A stretch of 64,000 nucleotides of DNA from Emticicia fluvialis. GTDB lineage: Bacteria > Bacteroidota > Bacteroidia > Cytophagales > Spirosomataceae. A program made the translations under genes and the position numbers. Location of the stretch: NCBI RefSeq assembly GCF_024793945.1, contig NZ_JANUSD010000012.1, forward strand, positions 119,126 through 183,125, read 5' to 3'. Shown in pieces: positions 33,979 through 43,286 of the stretch. How positions within the stretch are numbered: position 1 is the first letter of the stretch; the number at the start of each line of letters is the position of its first letter. Below the pieces are notes generated by a model. That model worked only from the letters and a program-made list of their open reading frames with translations, searched no databases and was not told the DNA's origin.

Positions 33979-35856
33979 ATGGAAAAATTAATAGACAAAA
34001 ACCAGATAATTGGTATTGTGTTGTTGCTGGCCATGTGGGCAGGCTATACGTATTTTATGCCTTCTCCTCCACCTCAGGAACCTAAACCTGCGGTTCCGGC
34101 AGAAGCTACAAAGGTTGTACCCAAGAATACTCAGCAAACCACCGATACAACTGCATTGAAGGCCGCTTTCGGAGACTTTGCTTCTGCCGCCACCGGAACC
34201 AGCCGCGACATAGTTGTTGAAAACGAAGATGCCCGGTTTACATTCAGCACCCTGGGTGGTAATGTAAAAGAAGTAGTTCTTAAAAAGTATTCGGCTTATG
34301 ACGACTTTAAAAGTGGCAATAAAAAACCTTTGACCCTGATTGACTCCAAAAGCTCAACTATGAGCATGGAAGTACAAACCAATAAAGGTAAAATTGATTT
34401 AAAAAAGCTTTACTATGCTTCAGACAATCAATCGGCAGTTATCAAATCAGGAGACTCAACTAAAGTAGTTTTCAAACTGGCATTGGCCGAAAACCAATTT
34501 ATTGAGCAGGTTTATACCATTAAAGGTACAGGCTATACGGTTGACTACGACGTTAATCTGACAGGCCTTGACGCCGTTGTTCAAAATCAGCCGGTTCGTT
34601 TTTACTGGCAGGACAACCTGAAAGTGCTTGAGCATGACATCACAGAAAACCGTAAAGCAGCCCAGATTAACTACTGGGATGCCAAAGCTGATGACTTTGA
34701 CGACCTGGGTTCAAACAAAGTTGAAAGCGACGAACTAAATATTGTAGACCCTATTCAGTGGTTTTCGTTCAAACAAAAATACTTTATTACAGGTTTTGTA
34801 GCTAAGAATCAGCCGCTGGCAACACCGAAATTCAAATTAACCACACCAGAAACCAGTCTTGATATTGTAAAAACAGCCGAAGTTGAGGCTAACATACCAA
34901 TGTCAGATTTAAAGACCGGCAAAGGTAATTACCGTTTCTATTTTGGCCCGAACGATTATAATCTGGTAAAAACAGTAGCCACTGGTTTTCATAGAAACGT
35001 TTATCTAGGATACGACTTCGTGAAGCCCATTAACCGTTACATTTTTGTTCCGCTGTTTAATCTGGCAGAAAGTCTGATAAGTAACTATGGTTTGCTAATC
35101 ATTGTGGTTGTATTAACCATTAAGCTGGTATTAACCCCTCTTATTTATCGTTCTTATGTGAGTTCGGCAAAAATGAGAATTCTTGCACCTGAACTGAACG
35201 AAATTCGCGCGAAAGTAGGTGACGACCAGGTAAAAATGCAACAAGAGCAAATGAAGCTATACCAGCAGGTTGGTGTCAATCCGCTGAGTGGTTGTGTGCC
35301 TATGCTTTTGCAGATGCCTATTCTGATGTCGGTGTTTTTCCTGTTCCCGAATATGATTATGTTCCGTCAGAAAAATTTCCTTTGGGCATCTGACCTTTCA
35401 ACTTACGACTACCCGATTAGCTGGGCGACTAACCTGCCTGTTGTTGGTAATCACATCAGTTTGTTTGTAGTGCTAATGACGGTTTCCAGTCTGGCTTTTA
35501 CTTACTACAACAACCAGATAACCCCAGACCAGCCGGGCCCAATTGACATGAAGAAGTTAAGCTATGTTTTCCCGATTGTTTTCTTCTTTGTACTGAACAG
35601 TTTTCCGGCAGCGCTAAGTTTTTATTATCTTGTTTCAAACGTTATTACCATTGCGCAGCAACAAATTGTGCGCAGATTCGTTGATGAAGATAAAATACGG
35701 GAGATACTGATGAATAATAAAATAAAGTATCAGACCAACCCACAAGGTGCCAAGAAAGGCAAGTTTGCCCAGTTTATGGAAAAACAGGTAAAAATGGCCG
35801 AAGAAACCCGTAAACAGCAGGAAGAGCTGAAAAAGAAACAACAGGGTAAAAAATAA
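33979..35856 (+). CDS. yidC: Membrane protein insertase YidC
   Basis: Inserts proteins into the inner membrane alone or with Sec. About 625 residues. An N-terminal anchor (QIIGIVLLLAMWAGYTYFM) is followed by a proline-rich linker and the large periplasmic domain typical of Gram-negatives (about residues 60-340). The conserved five-helix core then contains PLIYRSYVSSAKMRILAPEL, CVPMLLQMPILMSVFFLFPN and SFYYLVSNVITIAQQ. The C-terminal tail is lysine-rich and suits ribosome contact. The frame can be extended to 33916, but the ATG at 33979 (MEKLIDKNQ) directly precedes the anchor and is taken as the start. Confidence 0.96.
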   Translation: MEKLIDKNQIIGIVLLLAMWAGYTYFMPSPPPQEPKPAVPAEATKVVPKNTQQTTDTTALKAAFGDFASAATGTSRDIVVENEDARFTFSTLGGNVKEVVLKKYSAYDDFKSGNKKPLTLIDSKSSTMSMEVQTNKGKIDLKKLYYASDNQSAVIKSGDSTKVVFKLALAENQFIEQVYTIKGTGYTVDYDVNLTGLDAVVQNQPVRFYWQDNLKVLEHDITENRKAAQINYWDAKADDFDDLGSNKVESDELNIVDPIQWFSFKQKYFITGFVAKNQPLATPKFKLTTPETSLDIVKTAEVEANIPMSDLKTGKGNYRFYFGPNDYNLVKTVATGFHRNVYLGYDFVKPINRYIFVPLFNLAESLISNYGLLIIVVVLTIKLVLTPLIYRSYVSSAKMRILAPELNEIRAKVGDDQVKMQQEQMKLYQQVGVNPLSGCVPMLLQMPILMSVFFLFPNMIMFRQKNFLWASDLSTYDYPISWATNLPVVGNHISLFVVLMTVSSLAFTYYNNQITPDQPGPIDMKKLSYVFPIVFFFVLNSFPAALSFYYLVSNVITIAQQQIVRRFVDEDKIREILMNNKIKYQTNPQGAKKGKFAQFMEKQVKMAEETRKQQEELKKKQQGKK

Positions 35857-35861
35857 AAATT

Positions 35862-35905
35862 AAAGCTGGGCGCAAAACATCTTTACAGGGTTTTGCGCTC
35901 GCTTT
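35862..35905 (+). terminator. Hairpin after yidC
   Basis: GCGCAAAAC (35870-35878) pairs with GTTTTGCGC (35890-35898), and AAAGC (35862-35866) can pair with GCTTT (35901-35905). No strong T-run follows, so some readthrough into the next gene is possible. Confidence 0.6.
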
Positions 35906-35923
35906 CATATAAACTCCATTACA

Positions 35924-37606
35924 ATGCCTATGAGAAGGACAAAAAATTTCTTCATTTTTTTATTCCTATCATATTCTGCCATAGCTCAACAACAGGCCAA
36001 TCTGAATGAGAAAGATTATTTGTTGAGATATAAAAAAGCTGTGCAACTATATGCCGACCAGAAATTTAACGAAGCAAGAGATTTACTTGCCCCTCTGACC
36101 AGTAAAAAATACAATAACGCGGTTTCTCCTTACGCACATTATTATTTTGCTTCTTCTTCTTATAAGCTGAACAAGTATTATGATGCACGTATTATGTTGA
36201 GACAGCTTCTGGAGCGTTTTCCGGGCTGGAGCGAAATAGACGACGCCTACTATCTTTATGGCAATGTTGCTTTTGCCGAAAACAAACCTGAAGAAGCCCT
36301 GCAGGCTTTAAACCGTGTTAGTTCAAAGTCTTGGAAAGCCTCTATCGAGAACATGGAGTATGCGTTTCTGAGCAAGATAAAAGATTTAAGCCAGTTAAAG
36401 CAGTTGTATCAAAAGTCGCCGGATAACCCGGTGCTGGCACAACTGATTATCGATGCTATTCAGAGAAGTAAAAATGCAAGCCGAGATGACCTGGAACTGT
36501 CAGACAGGCTTACCAATCAGTTTAGCCAGAGAAACGCTGGCAGTAATTCGCCGAAAAAACCCAGGCAGAATGATGATTCTGATGCCATTAACGTGGCTGT
36601 GATGCTGCCTTTCCGGTTGTTTGAATTTGATGCCAGCAAAGCAACAAGGGCAAATCAGTATGTGTATGATTTGTATGCAGGTATGAAACTGGCTCAGGAA
36701 AAACTAGCCTCTGAACAAATCAACCTGAACTTATTTGCTTTTGACATTGAGAAAGATGCCAAGCAAATGAATCAGTTGGTAGCAAACAGAGGTTTTGGTA
36801 AGGTTGATGTTATTATAGGGCCACTATATCCGGAAGTAAACAAAATAGTAAACACGTTTGCGAAGTCGAATGATGCAGTTCAGGTGCATCCGCTTTCAAA
36901 TAATCTACAGCTGGTCAGCGATGATAAGTCTGCATTTCTGGCGTCTCCGTCTTATGAAACCCAGTCGCAGAAAGCGCTTGAATACGTTGTAAACGAGAAA
37001 TCAGCGCGCTCTGTCAGCATCTATTATGGTAACACCCGCAAAGACTCTACATTCGCTTATATATACCGCGACAAAGCCGTTGCCAAAGGTTTAAGCGTTG
37101 TTACAATCAGAAGATTCAACACTATTGACGACATTGATACCAAAAGAAAGGCTGATCACATCTTTGTGTCATGCAGTGACCCTACTTTGGGCCCGAAAAT
37201 AATCAGTGCATTAGATAAAAAGAAAGTTTCGGCGCCGGTAGTAGCGGCATCTTCTGCATTTGATTTTGAATCATCTTCTCTAAGTATTTTCAACCGCGAG
37301 TTATTTCTTATTCAGTTAGATTATATAAACCGCGACAAAGAGGAAGTCAAAAATTTCAGAAGTGCGTTTATTAATGCACAGAACATTTCACCTTCATACT
37401 ACGCTTATTGGGGTTACGATATGGTGCTGTTTTATGGTAGAATGCTAAGAATGGGTAAAAGCCGTTTCAGAGCTAATCTGGACGCCATAGATTATACCCA
37501 AGGCTACACGCTCGATGGTTTTGATTACACCAATCGCTCGCATGAAAACAAGATTGTTCCAATCGTTAAATATGAAGACGGCAAGTTTGTAGAAGTAGCA
37601 CGCTGA
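35924..37606 (+). CDS. Exported TPR plus periplasmic-binding-fold protein (LpoA-like layout)
   Basis: 560 residues. A signal peptide (FFIFLFLSYSAIAQQ, cut near residue 22) is followed by TPR-like helices at about 28-200 (YADQKFNEARDLLAPL, AHYYFASSSYKLNKYYDARIML, DDAYYLYGNVAFAENKPEEAL). From about 222 there is a type I periplasmic-binding fold: INVAVMLPF, YDLYAGMKLAQEKL, VDVIIGPLYPEVNKIV, a central SVSIYYGNT and SPSYYAYWGYDMVLFYGRML. The order TPR then LivK-like domain is that of E. coli LpoA, the outer-membrane activator of PBP1A. The signal here lacks a lipobox, so it would be soluble. Activator of wall synthesis is a hypothesis; ligand binding is the alternative. A strong terminator follows. 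Confidence 0.65.
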   Translation: MPMRRTKNFFIFLFLSYSAIAQQQANLNEKDYLLRYKKAVQLYADQKFNEARDLLAPLTSKKYNNAVSPYAHYYFASSSYKLNKYYDARIMLRQLLERFPGWSEIDDAYYLYGNVAFAENKPEEALQALNRVSSKSWKASIENMEYAFLSKIKDLSQLKQLYQKSPDNPVLAQLIIDAIQRSKNASRDDLELSDRLTNQFSQRNAGSNSPKKPRQNDDSDAINVAVMLPFRLFEFDASKATRANQYVYDLYAGMKLAQEKLASEQINLNLFAFDIEKDAKQMNQLVANRGFGKVDVIIGPLYPEVNKIVNTFAKSNDAVQVHPLSNNLQLVSDDKSAFLASPSYETQSQKALEYVVNEKSARSVSIYYGNTRKDSTFAYIYRDKAVAKGLSVVTIRRFNTIDDIDTKRKADHIFVSCSDPTLGPKIISALDKKKVSAPVVAASSAFDFESSSLSIFNRELFLIQLDYINRDKEEVKNFRSAFINAQNISPSYYAYWGYDMVLFYGRMLRMGKSRFRANLDAIDYTQGYTLDGFDYTNRSHENKIVPIVKYEDGKFVEVAR

Positions 37607-37626
37607 TAACACCTATCATATTTATT

Positions 37627-37673
37627 AAAAAGCCAATAGGATTGCTTTATACAAAAGCAGCTATTGGCTTTTT
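37627..37673 (+). terminator. Terminator after the TPR/binding-fold gene
   Basis: AAGCCAATAG (37630-37639) pairs with CTATTGGCTT (37661-37670), with further A-T pairs outside and an inner stem TGCTTT/AAAGCA. TTTTTAGTTTTT follows. Confidence 0.9.
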
Positions 37674-37825
37674 AGTTTTTAACTTTTTAAATTAAACATT
37701 CAATTATTATTGAAACTTCAATATAAACTAACTATATCATATATTTTATTTATTTCGTTTAAACATTTCTGTTAATATATTCTATTTAAATAGTAATTTC
37801 AGTACAGATAGCTTATTCAAAAAAA

Positions 37826-37852
37826 TAAGGAGAAAGTTCTACTTTCTCCTTA
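37826..37852 (-). terminator. Terminator of metK
   Basis: An 11-bp perfect stem, TAAGGAGAAAG / CTTTCTCCTTA, with a 5-base loop. On the minus strand it is followed by a T-rich run (TTTTTTT). Confidence 0.92.
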
Positions 37853-37873
37853 CCACTGTATATTCAATCATTA

Positions 37874-39166
37874 TCAGATACCGAATGCTTCTTTTACTTT
37901 ATCTATATAATCAAGTTTTTCCCAGGTAAATAACTCAACCTCAACTTGTTTTTCGCCTTCTGGTCCTTTAAAAACTTTTGTTACCCACTTAGACTCGCGA
38001 CCCATGTGGCCATAAGCAGCGGTTTCAGAGTATATTGGGTTTCGTAATTTCAGACGTTGCTCAATGGCAAAAGGGCGCATATCAAATACTTTCTCAACTA
38101 TTCTGGCTATTTCACCATCTGATAACTTTTTGCCGTTGGCGCCTTTAACTTTAGCTGTGCCGTAGGTATCTACATAAACACCACAAGGCTTAGCAACCCC
38201 AATGGCATAAGATACCTGCACCAGCACTTCGTCACAAACGCCGGCTGCCACCAGGTTTTTGGCAATATGGCGCGTTGCATAAGCAGCCGAACGGTCAACT
38301 TTAGACGGGTCTTTGCCTGAGAATGCCCCACCACCATGTGCACCTTTGCCGCCATAGGTATCTACAATAATCTTACGGCCTGTCAGACCGGTGTCGCCAT
38401 GCGGCCCGCCGATTACAAACTTACCCGTCGGGTTAATATGGTAAGTAATCTGGTCGTTAAATAATTTACGTAAAGAAGGCTTCAATTTTGCCTTTACGCG
38501 CGGTATTACGTAACTGATAATATCTTTCCTTATTGTGGCCAGCATCGCTTCGTCAGCGGCAAAATCGTCATGTTGTGTTGACACAACGATAGTGTCTATT
38601 CTGATAGGCTTATTGTTATCGGCATATTCAATCGTAACCTGCGACTTCGCATCAGGGCGCAGATACTTGATGCGCTTGTTTTCGCGGCGAATCTCCGACA
38701 GCTCCTGCAAAATTTTGTGTGCCAGGTCTAATGCCAGCGGCATATAATTGTCGGTTTCGCGGGTGGCATAGCCAAACATCATACCCTGGTCTCCGGCACC
38801 TTGAGCATCGGCTTTTTCTTCAAAATTTCTTTCATCCGCCGAGCGGTCAACCCCACGGTTTATATCGTCAGACTGGTCATGAATAGCCGACAGGATACCG
38901 CAAGAGTTAGCCTCAAACATATACTCAGACTTGGTATAACCAATTTTTGCAATCACATTGCGCGCAATGGTTTGCACGTCAAGATAGGTTTTGGTTTTTA
39001 CCTCCCCCGCCAAAACTACCTGGCCGGTGGTAACCAGCGTTTCACACGCTACTTTAGAAGAAGGGTCAAACGCCAGGAAATTATCAATAAGGGCATCAGA
39101 AATTTGGTCAGCAACTTTGTCGGGGTGTCCTTCCGAAACAGACTCGGAAGTAAATAGGTACGCCAT
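37874..39166 (-). CDS. metK: S-adenosylmethionine synthetase
   Basis: Makes SAM from methionine and ATP. 430 residues with the family signatures SEGHPDKVADQISDAL at about 10, GAGDQGMMFGYA at about 122 and GGGAFSGKDPSKVDRSAAY at about 277-295. The C-terminus GHMGRESKWVTKVFKGPEG extends the usual core (about 385-400 residues) slightly, as in other Bacteroidota. It stands alone on the minus strand, with its own terminator and a structured leader of about 170 bases, which suggests RNA-level control by methionine or SAM. Confidence 0.97.
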   Translation of the reverse strand: MAYLFTSESVSEGHPDKVADQISDALIDNFLAFDPSSKVACETLVTTGQVVLAGEVKTKTYLDVQTIARNVIAKIGYTKSEYMFEANSCGILSAIHDQSDDINRGVDRSADERNFEEKADAQGAGDQGMMFGYATRETDNYMPLALDLAHKILQELSEIRRENKRIKYLRPDAKSQVTIEYADNNKPIRIDTIVVSTQHDDFAADEAMLATIRKDIISYVIPRVKAKLKPSLRKLFNDQITYHINPTGKFVIGGPHGDTGLTGRKIIVDTYGGKGAHGGGAFSGKDPSKVDRSAAYATRHIAKNLVAAGVCDEVLVQVSYAIGVAKPCGVYVDTYGTAKVKGANGKKLSDGEIARIVEKVFDMRPFAIEQRLKLRNPIYSETAAYGHMGRESKWVTKVFKGPEGEKQVEVELFTWEKLDYIDKVKEAFGI

Positions 39167-39255
39167 AAATCTTGTTATTTGTTAAATGATTTTTCAAAAA
39201 GAGTATGCAAAAACTCTGTGCAGAAAGAAAAAGAAACTGTTTTTGACAAATAGAA

Positions 39256-39345
39256 AACGAAAGTTCTACTGCCCGCATCTTTTTACCACCGTAGTGTTTC
39301 TACTCGGTTGGGTTTCCGCATAAGGGAATTTCTTGATACTTACGC
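39256..39345 (-). ncRNA. Structured metK leader; possible SAM-responsive element
   Basis: On the minus strand the region contains two clear stems. GCGTAAG (complement of 39339-39345) pairs with CTTATGC (complement of 39318-39324), one pair being G-U. ACC-GA-GTAG (complement of 39300-39308) pairs with CTAC-GGT (complement of 39288-39294) around loop AAACA. Short segments recall the SAM-I core (TATCAAGA, GGAAACCC-AACC, GGTGGTAAAA), but spacing and the full consensus do not match. Position before metK is typical of SAM sensors. It could be a divergent SAM-clan riboswitch, a different leader, or a chance fold. Confidence 0.4.
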
Positions 39346-39378
39346 AAAATAAGCTAATTAGTGAAACAAATGCAAAAA
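39345..39378 (-). promoter_or_regulatory. Promoter of metK
   Basis: On the minus strand TTTTTG (complement of 39373-39378) and TATTTTG (complement of 39345-39351) are 21 bases apart, one base short of the perfect TAnnTTTG box. The start site would fall at about 39335-39340, so the 5' UTR would be about 170 bases and begin at the first leader stem. Confidence 0.5.
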
Positions 39379-39530
39379 TTAATCTGCAAATATATCTATA
39401 ATACTTAGTTTGTTTATCGAAATTATCTTTAAATACTTTTTTGGTTGGACAAATTATCTATTAATACCGCCCAATTGCCGATATTTTACCTTTACTTATA
39501 ATTTACCGATAACCGCAGCCTATAAAAAGC

Positions 39531-39562
39531 AAAGAGATACTTCTAATAAAAAGCATCTCTTT
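39531..39562 (-). terminator. Terminator of the NlpC/P60 gene
   Basis: AAAGAGAT (39531-39538) pairs with ATCTCTTT (39555-39562), extended by a G-U pair. On the minus strand GCTTTTTAT follows. It separates the peptidase gene from metK; no gene fills 39167-39605. Confidence 0.7.
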
Positions 39563-39605
39563 ATTTTGAAATTTAATAATTTCTTAAACAATTATTTGGC
39601 AAAAA

Positions 39606-40133
39606 TCATGAATTACCCACTTTGCCATTATCTATAACCCTGCGTATGCCAACAAACCTCAGATTATAATATTTTTCTTTCAAATAACTTATAATAACGC
39701 CCTTACTGGTAGCTGAATGAATGAATCTCAGGCCATGTTCGTCAGGCTCAAGCACGATGCCTACATGAGACACCCCCTTCCTTCTGGAACTGGTCCGGAA
39801 AAAAATCAAATCGCCAGGCTTCGCCTCTTCAATGCTCATTTTATTGCCCAGCCTGTATAAATCGCGGCTTGCATGGGCAACCTGAATGCCAAAATAACCA
39901 AAAACATAATTTACAAGTCCTGAGCAATCAAATCCATGAGTAGCTTTACCGCCATATCTGTATCGGGTTCCTAATAGTTGCCTGGCAAATACCTGAATCT
40001 CATCAGTTAAACTAAGGCATTCAGAATCTGTAGATTCAGGCTGATGTGCTTCAGCCATTAAAGGGGCCTCTTGTGCATTACAAGTACATACAGCAACAAA
40101 AAAAGACAAACTCAATATGATTTTTTTCAGCAT
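39606..40133 (-). CDS. NlpC/P60 (C40) cell-wall endopeptidase
   Basis: Cleaves peptidoglycan stem peptides (family knowledge). About 175 residues. The ATG at 40133 gives a clean signal peptide (MLKKIILSLSFFVAVCTCNAQ). Catalytic residues counted from that start: Cys70 in THGFDCSGLVNYVF, His123 in GVSHVGIVL, His139 in FIHSATSKGV. The RYRYGGKATHGFDCSGL block is the family hallmark. There is no binding domain besides the catalytic one. The longest frame starts seven codons earlier at 40154 and weakens the signal peptide. Confidence 0.9.
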   Translation of the reverse strand: MLKKIILSLSFFVAVCTCNAQEAPLMAEAHQPESTDSECLSLTDEIQVFARQLLGTRYRYGGKATHGFDCSGLVNYVFGYFGIQVAHASRDLYRLGNKMSIEEAKPGDLIFFRTSSRRKGVSHVGIVLEPDEHGLRFIHSATSKGVIISYLKEKYYNLRFVGIRRVIDNGKVGNS

Positions 40134-40434
40134 AATATTGATTGGGTTCAACAATAATCACCAGGCATTATAGAAGTCTGCTATTAAGAAAGCCAATAGC
40201 AGTAATATGCTTTGCAAATAACTCGGCGGCTTTAAACCAGCATTTATTTAATGGTGCCAGATAAACGTAAAGCCAAATATAGAACGCCTGCCACTTAAAA
40301 AAAACGTTTGTGGAAAATTATACATTAAAAAAAGTTAAAATCTTTATTAGCTTTAAAATTATGTATATCTTCGCACCATTATGAACTAAGCAATTAGTTA
40401 TTTAAAACGGGAACTATCCTTTACTAAACAATTT
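40134..40434. other. 301-bp divergent region before the TonB-receptor-like gene
   Basis: No gene. It contains an 8-bp inverted repeat CTGCTATT (40178-40185) / AATAGCAG (40195-40202) and a near-consensus -7 box TATCTTCG (40366-40373) about 60 bases before the start of the plus-strand gene. Confidence 0.4.
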
Positions 40435-43251
40435 ATGAAAAAGCAATTACCTCTGCTGGCAGCTCTCCTGCTGGCTTGTAACCTCTTATTTGCCCAAAAT
40501 CCGGCAAAATTCACTATCAAAGGCGTAGCGATTGACTCAGGAAATGCAGCAATGCCCTTTGCCACTGTTATGCTCTTGCAGCCCAAAGATTCTACGCTTG
40601 TCAATTTCGGACGAACCGATGAAAACGGTGCATTTGAATTTAAAAACGTAAAAAAGGCCAATTATGTTTTGAAAATCTCTTTTGTGGGATATATCCCCTT
40701 TCAGATTGATGTAAAGCCCGTAGAAGGCGCCGTGAATGACCTGGGTAACCTGAAACTTAAACCCATTGCCAAAGAACTGATGGAGGTGGTTGTAAGAACA
40801 GCCCGGGCACCCCTGAATATTAAAGGTGACACCATTGAGTACAATGCGGCCTCATTTAAGGTGCCGCCGGGGTCATCCGTTGAGGATCTGTTAAGGAAAC
40901 TCCCCGGAGTACAGATTGACCAGGACGGCAACATCAAAGCACAAGGGCAGGATGTTAAAAAAGTAACGGTTGATGGCAAAAACTTTTTTGGTAATGACCC
41001 CAAAGCTGCCACCAAAAACCTTCCGGCAGATGCAATTACCAAAGTTCAGATTTTTAATGATAAATCTGAGCAGGCCAAAGCAACAGGCGTAGATGATGGA
41101 AAAAAAGAAAAGACTGTAAATCTGGAACTGAAAGAAGACTTTAAGAAAGGTGGGTTTGGTAAAATAATTGCCGGTGCAGGTACCAATGAACGTGCCGAGC
41201 TGAGAGGTAATTATAACCGATTTGATACCAAACAACAGTTTTCGGTACTGGGCCTTGGAAACAATGTTAACCAGACGGGTATATCAAGAGATGATTTTCA
41301 GGATTTCAGAGGAAGCCAGGCCAATAACTGGGGAGACGCCGCCGACTTCGGCTTCAGTAGCGGTGTGTATTACTTCTATGATAACGACACCGAAGAAAGT
41401 ATCAGCATACCGGTTGGTGGTCGTAATTTCCAGGGCTTTTCAGAAAATTATGCCGGTGGTGCCAACTATAACTTTGACACCAAGAAAACCAAATTCAGCT
41501 CAAATTATTATTATAGCCAAACACAGCAACTGGTATCTAAGAAATCTCAAAGAGAGAACTTCCTGCAAAATAATGTTTCTTTCAAAAGCCAGGAAAACAG
41601 CTATCAGAACCGTATCAGCAGAAACCACAGAGTTAGCATGAGATATGAGCAGAATATTGACTCACTGAATACTTTAATTCTGATAGGCAATGGCCGTATT
41701 GGAGACGGAACAACTAAATTTAACAGTAAACAAGAGTTTTTTAGAAATGGCACAACGAAATCAAATGAAACCAATATCAACAATTTCAACGATTTCAATT
41801 CAACAGCAATTTCGTTGATTGGTATTTATCGTCATAAGTTCAAGAAAAAGGGCAAGAACTTTGCAGCCAGCCTTACCTACAATTATAACATATCAGATGG
41901 CGAGGCCCGCCAGAGCTCGGTCAATGAATTATTTGGTGCACCAGAAGGCCTGATACCGGGAAATATCAACCAGCTTAATACCACCAATAGTCCTCGTAAT
42001 TTAGTAAAGGCGAGTTTGCTTTATGTTGAGCCATTATCGAAAAAATTCTTCTCTGAGACCTTCTATAACTTCAGCCTGCGCCGCGATGCCGTTGACAGAA
42101 ATGTACAAACCACAGACGGCATAAGAATTGACTCGCTGAGCAATTATTACAACAACGATTTTGTGTATAACAGGCTCGGAACAAGCTTAAGGTATAATCA
42201 TAAAGGAGTAAACATTTCATTTGGTGTGGCTGCGCAACAGTTCCATTTTACAGGAAATTTTGCCCGCAGCAAAAATGCGAACAATTTCCAGAAAATCAAC
42301 CGTGATGTTTTTGCCTGGATACCGGCCTCAACTATTAGCATTGACCTTAAAAACAATCGATATATATGGGCAGACTACGGCAAAGAGGTTTCTGAACCAT
42401 CTATAACAGACCTGCAACCAATTGTTGACAACAGTAATACTCTTTACCTGCGCGTTGGTAACCCCGATTTATTACCGATGAGTTCGCATCAGGGTTATAT
42501 TGGTTATAACATGTTTAACCCTGCCAGCTTTACCAATATGTTTATTAATGTTAACTATAGTTACCGCATAAACCAGGTAATATATAACCAGACAGTAGAC
42601 CCTGTAACATTGGTAACAACTGCCAAGCCAACCAATATTTCGGGCGGGCAAAATATTGGTTCTTATCTGGGCTTTGGTTTCCCAATTAAAAAGACCAAAA
42701 GTAACCTTAATTTAAGCGGTGGTACCAACATCTCTAAAAACCTTGTTTACATTAACAATGTGCTTAATACTACCACCAATAACAACTATAACATAGGTTT
42801 CAGACTTGACCTGACGCCAAGTGATAAATTCACCTTATATGCAAACGGTAATTTTGGTATTACCAATACCAAGTATTCAATTAATGATACCCAGAACCAG
42901 CAGATTTTTAACCATACGCTGGGTGGAGAAATGAATATTGCTTTGCCTGCTGGTGTTTATTTCAGTTCAAACCTTAACTATCGCATTTATAAAAACGACC
43001 GTTTTGGCTTCAACCAGCATATCCCGATTCTGTATGCATCGTTTTATAAAATTGTTGGTAAGGCTAAAAAGGCTGAAATACGCGTATCTGGCTATGACCT
43101 GCTAAAGAAAAACATAGGTATTAACCAATATGCTTCTCAGAACTTCGTTTCTCAGGAACAAACCCAGACGTTGTCGAGATACTTTATGCTAAGCTTTACT
43201 TATAATATGAGAGGTGTAAGCGCAAAGATGCGCCGCCAGGGTTGGTTCTAA
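40435..43251 (+). CDS. TonB-receptor-like outer-membrane beta-barrel protein
   Basis: 938 residues: signal peptide (to about 21, LLFAQ), a carboxypeptidase-regulatory-like domain at about 25-110 (FTIKGVAIDSGNAAMPFATVMLL), and a plug-like domain at about 115-240 (SSVEDLLRKLPGVQIDQDGNI, KVTVDGKNFFGNDP, DAITKVQIFNDKSEQ). A long barrel follows, rich in Asn and Tyr, ending RYFMLSFTYNMRG. The plug is of the OMP_b-brl_3 / outer-membrane-beta-barrel type and not SusC-like, and there is no SusD partner. Substrate unknown. The GLPGLI gene follows after 35 bases, a recurrent partnership in this phylum. Confidence 0.85.
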   Translation: MKKQLPLLAALLLACNLLFAQNPAKFTIKGVAIDSGNAAMPFATVMLLQPKDSTLVNFGRTDENGAFEFKNVKKANYVLKISFVGYIPFQIDVKPVEGAVNDLGNLKLKPIAKELMEVVVRTARAPLNIKGDTIEYNAASFKVPPGSSVEDLLRKLPGVQIDQDGNIKAQGQDVKKVTVDGKNFFGNDPKAATKNLPADAITKVQIFNDKSEQAKATGVDDGKKEKTVNLELKEDFKKGGFGKIIAGAGTNERAELRGNYNRFDTKQQFSVLGLGNNVNQTGISRDDFQDFRGSQANNWGDAADFGFSSGVYYFYDNDTEESISIPVGGRNFQGFSENYAGGANYNFDTKKTKFSSNYYYSQTQQLVSKKSQRENFLQNNVSFKSQENSYQNRISRNHRVSMRYEQNIDSLNTLILIGNGRIGDGTTKFNSKQEFFRNGTTKSNETNINNFNDFNSTAISLIGIYRHKFKKKGKNFAASLTYNYNISDGEARQSSVNELFGAPEGLIPGNINQLNTTNSPRNLVKASLLYVEPLSKKFFSETFYNFSLRRDAVDRNVQTTDGIRIDSLSNYYNNDFVYNRLGTSLRYNHKGVNISFGVAAQQFHFTGNFARSKNANNFQKINRDVFAWIPASTISIDLKNNRYIWADYGKEVSEPSITDLQPIVDNSNTLYLRVGNPDLLPMSSHQGYIGYNMFNPASFTNMFINVNYSYRINQVIYNQTVDPVTLVTTAKPTNISGGQNIGSYLGFGFPIKKTKSNLNLSGGTNISKNLVYINNVLNTTTNNNYNIGFRLDLTPSDKFTLYANGNFGITNTKYSINDTQNQQIFNHTLGGEMNIALPAGVYFSSNLNYRIYKNDRFGFNQHIPILYASFYKIVGKAKKAEIRVSGYDLLKKNIGINQYASQNFVSQEQTQTLSRYFMLSFTYNMRGVSAKMRRQGWF

Positions 43252-43286
43252 TTTAAACTAGTTAATTACTATTAAAAAATATACTT

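Larger units (their letters stand above)
37607..37873. other. Convergent intergenic region with two terminators
   Basis: Contains the terminator of the upstream plus-strand gene at 37627-37673 and that of metK at 37826-37852. The AT-rich stretch between them (37680-37820) shows no gene. Confidence 0.6.

Noticed and set aside
37832..37843. 12-base match GAAAGTTCTACT between the metK terminator and its leader (39259-39270)
   Set aside because: Attractive as a leader-terminator interaction, but 12-base matches are common and the copy in the terminator is explained by its own stem.
39410..39637. 75-codon plus-strand frame between metK and the NlpC/P60 gene
   Set aside because: Covers the metK promoter region and the peptidase terminator; no family features.
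41222..41641. 139-codon open frame on the plus strand inside the receptor gene
   Set aside because: It is out of frame with the 938-residue receptor whose motifs are unmistakable; composition is that of a shadow frame.
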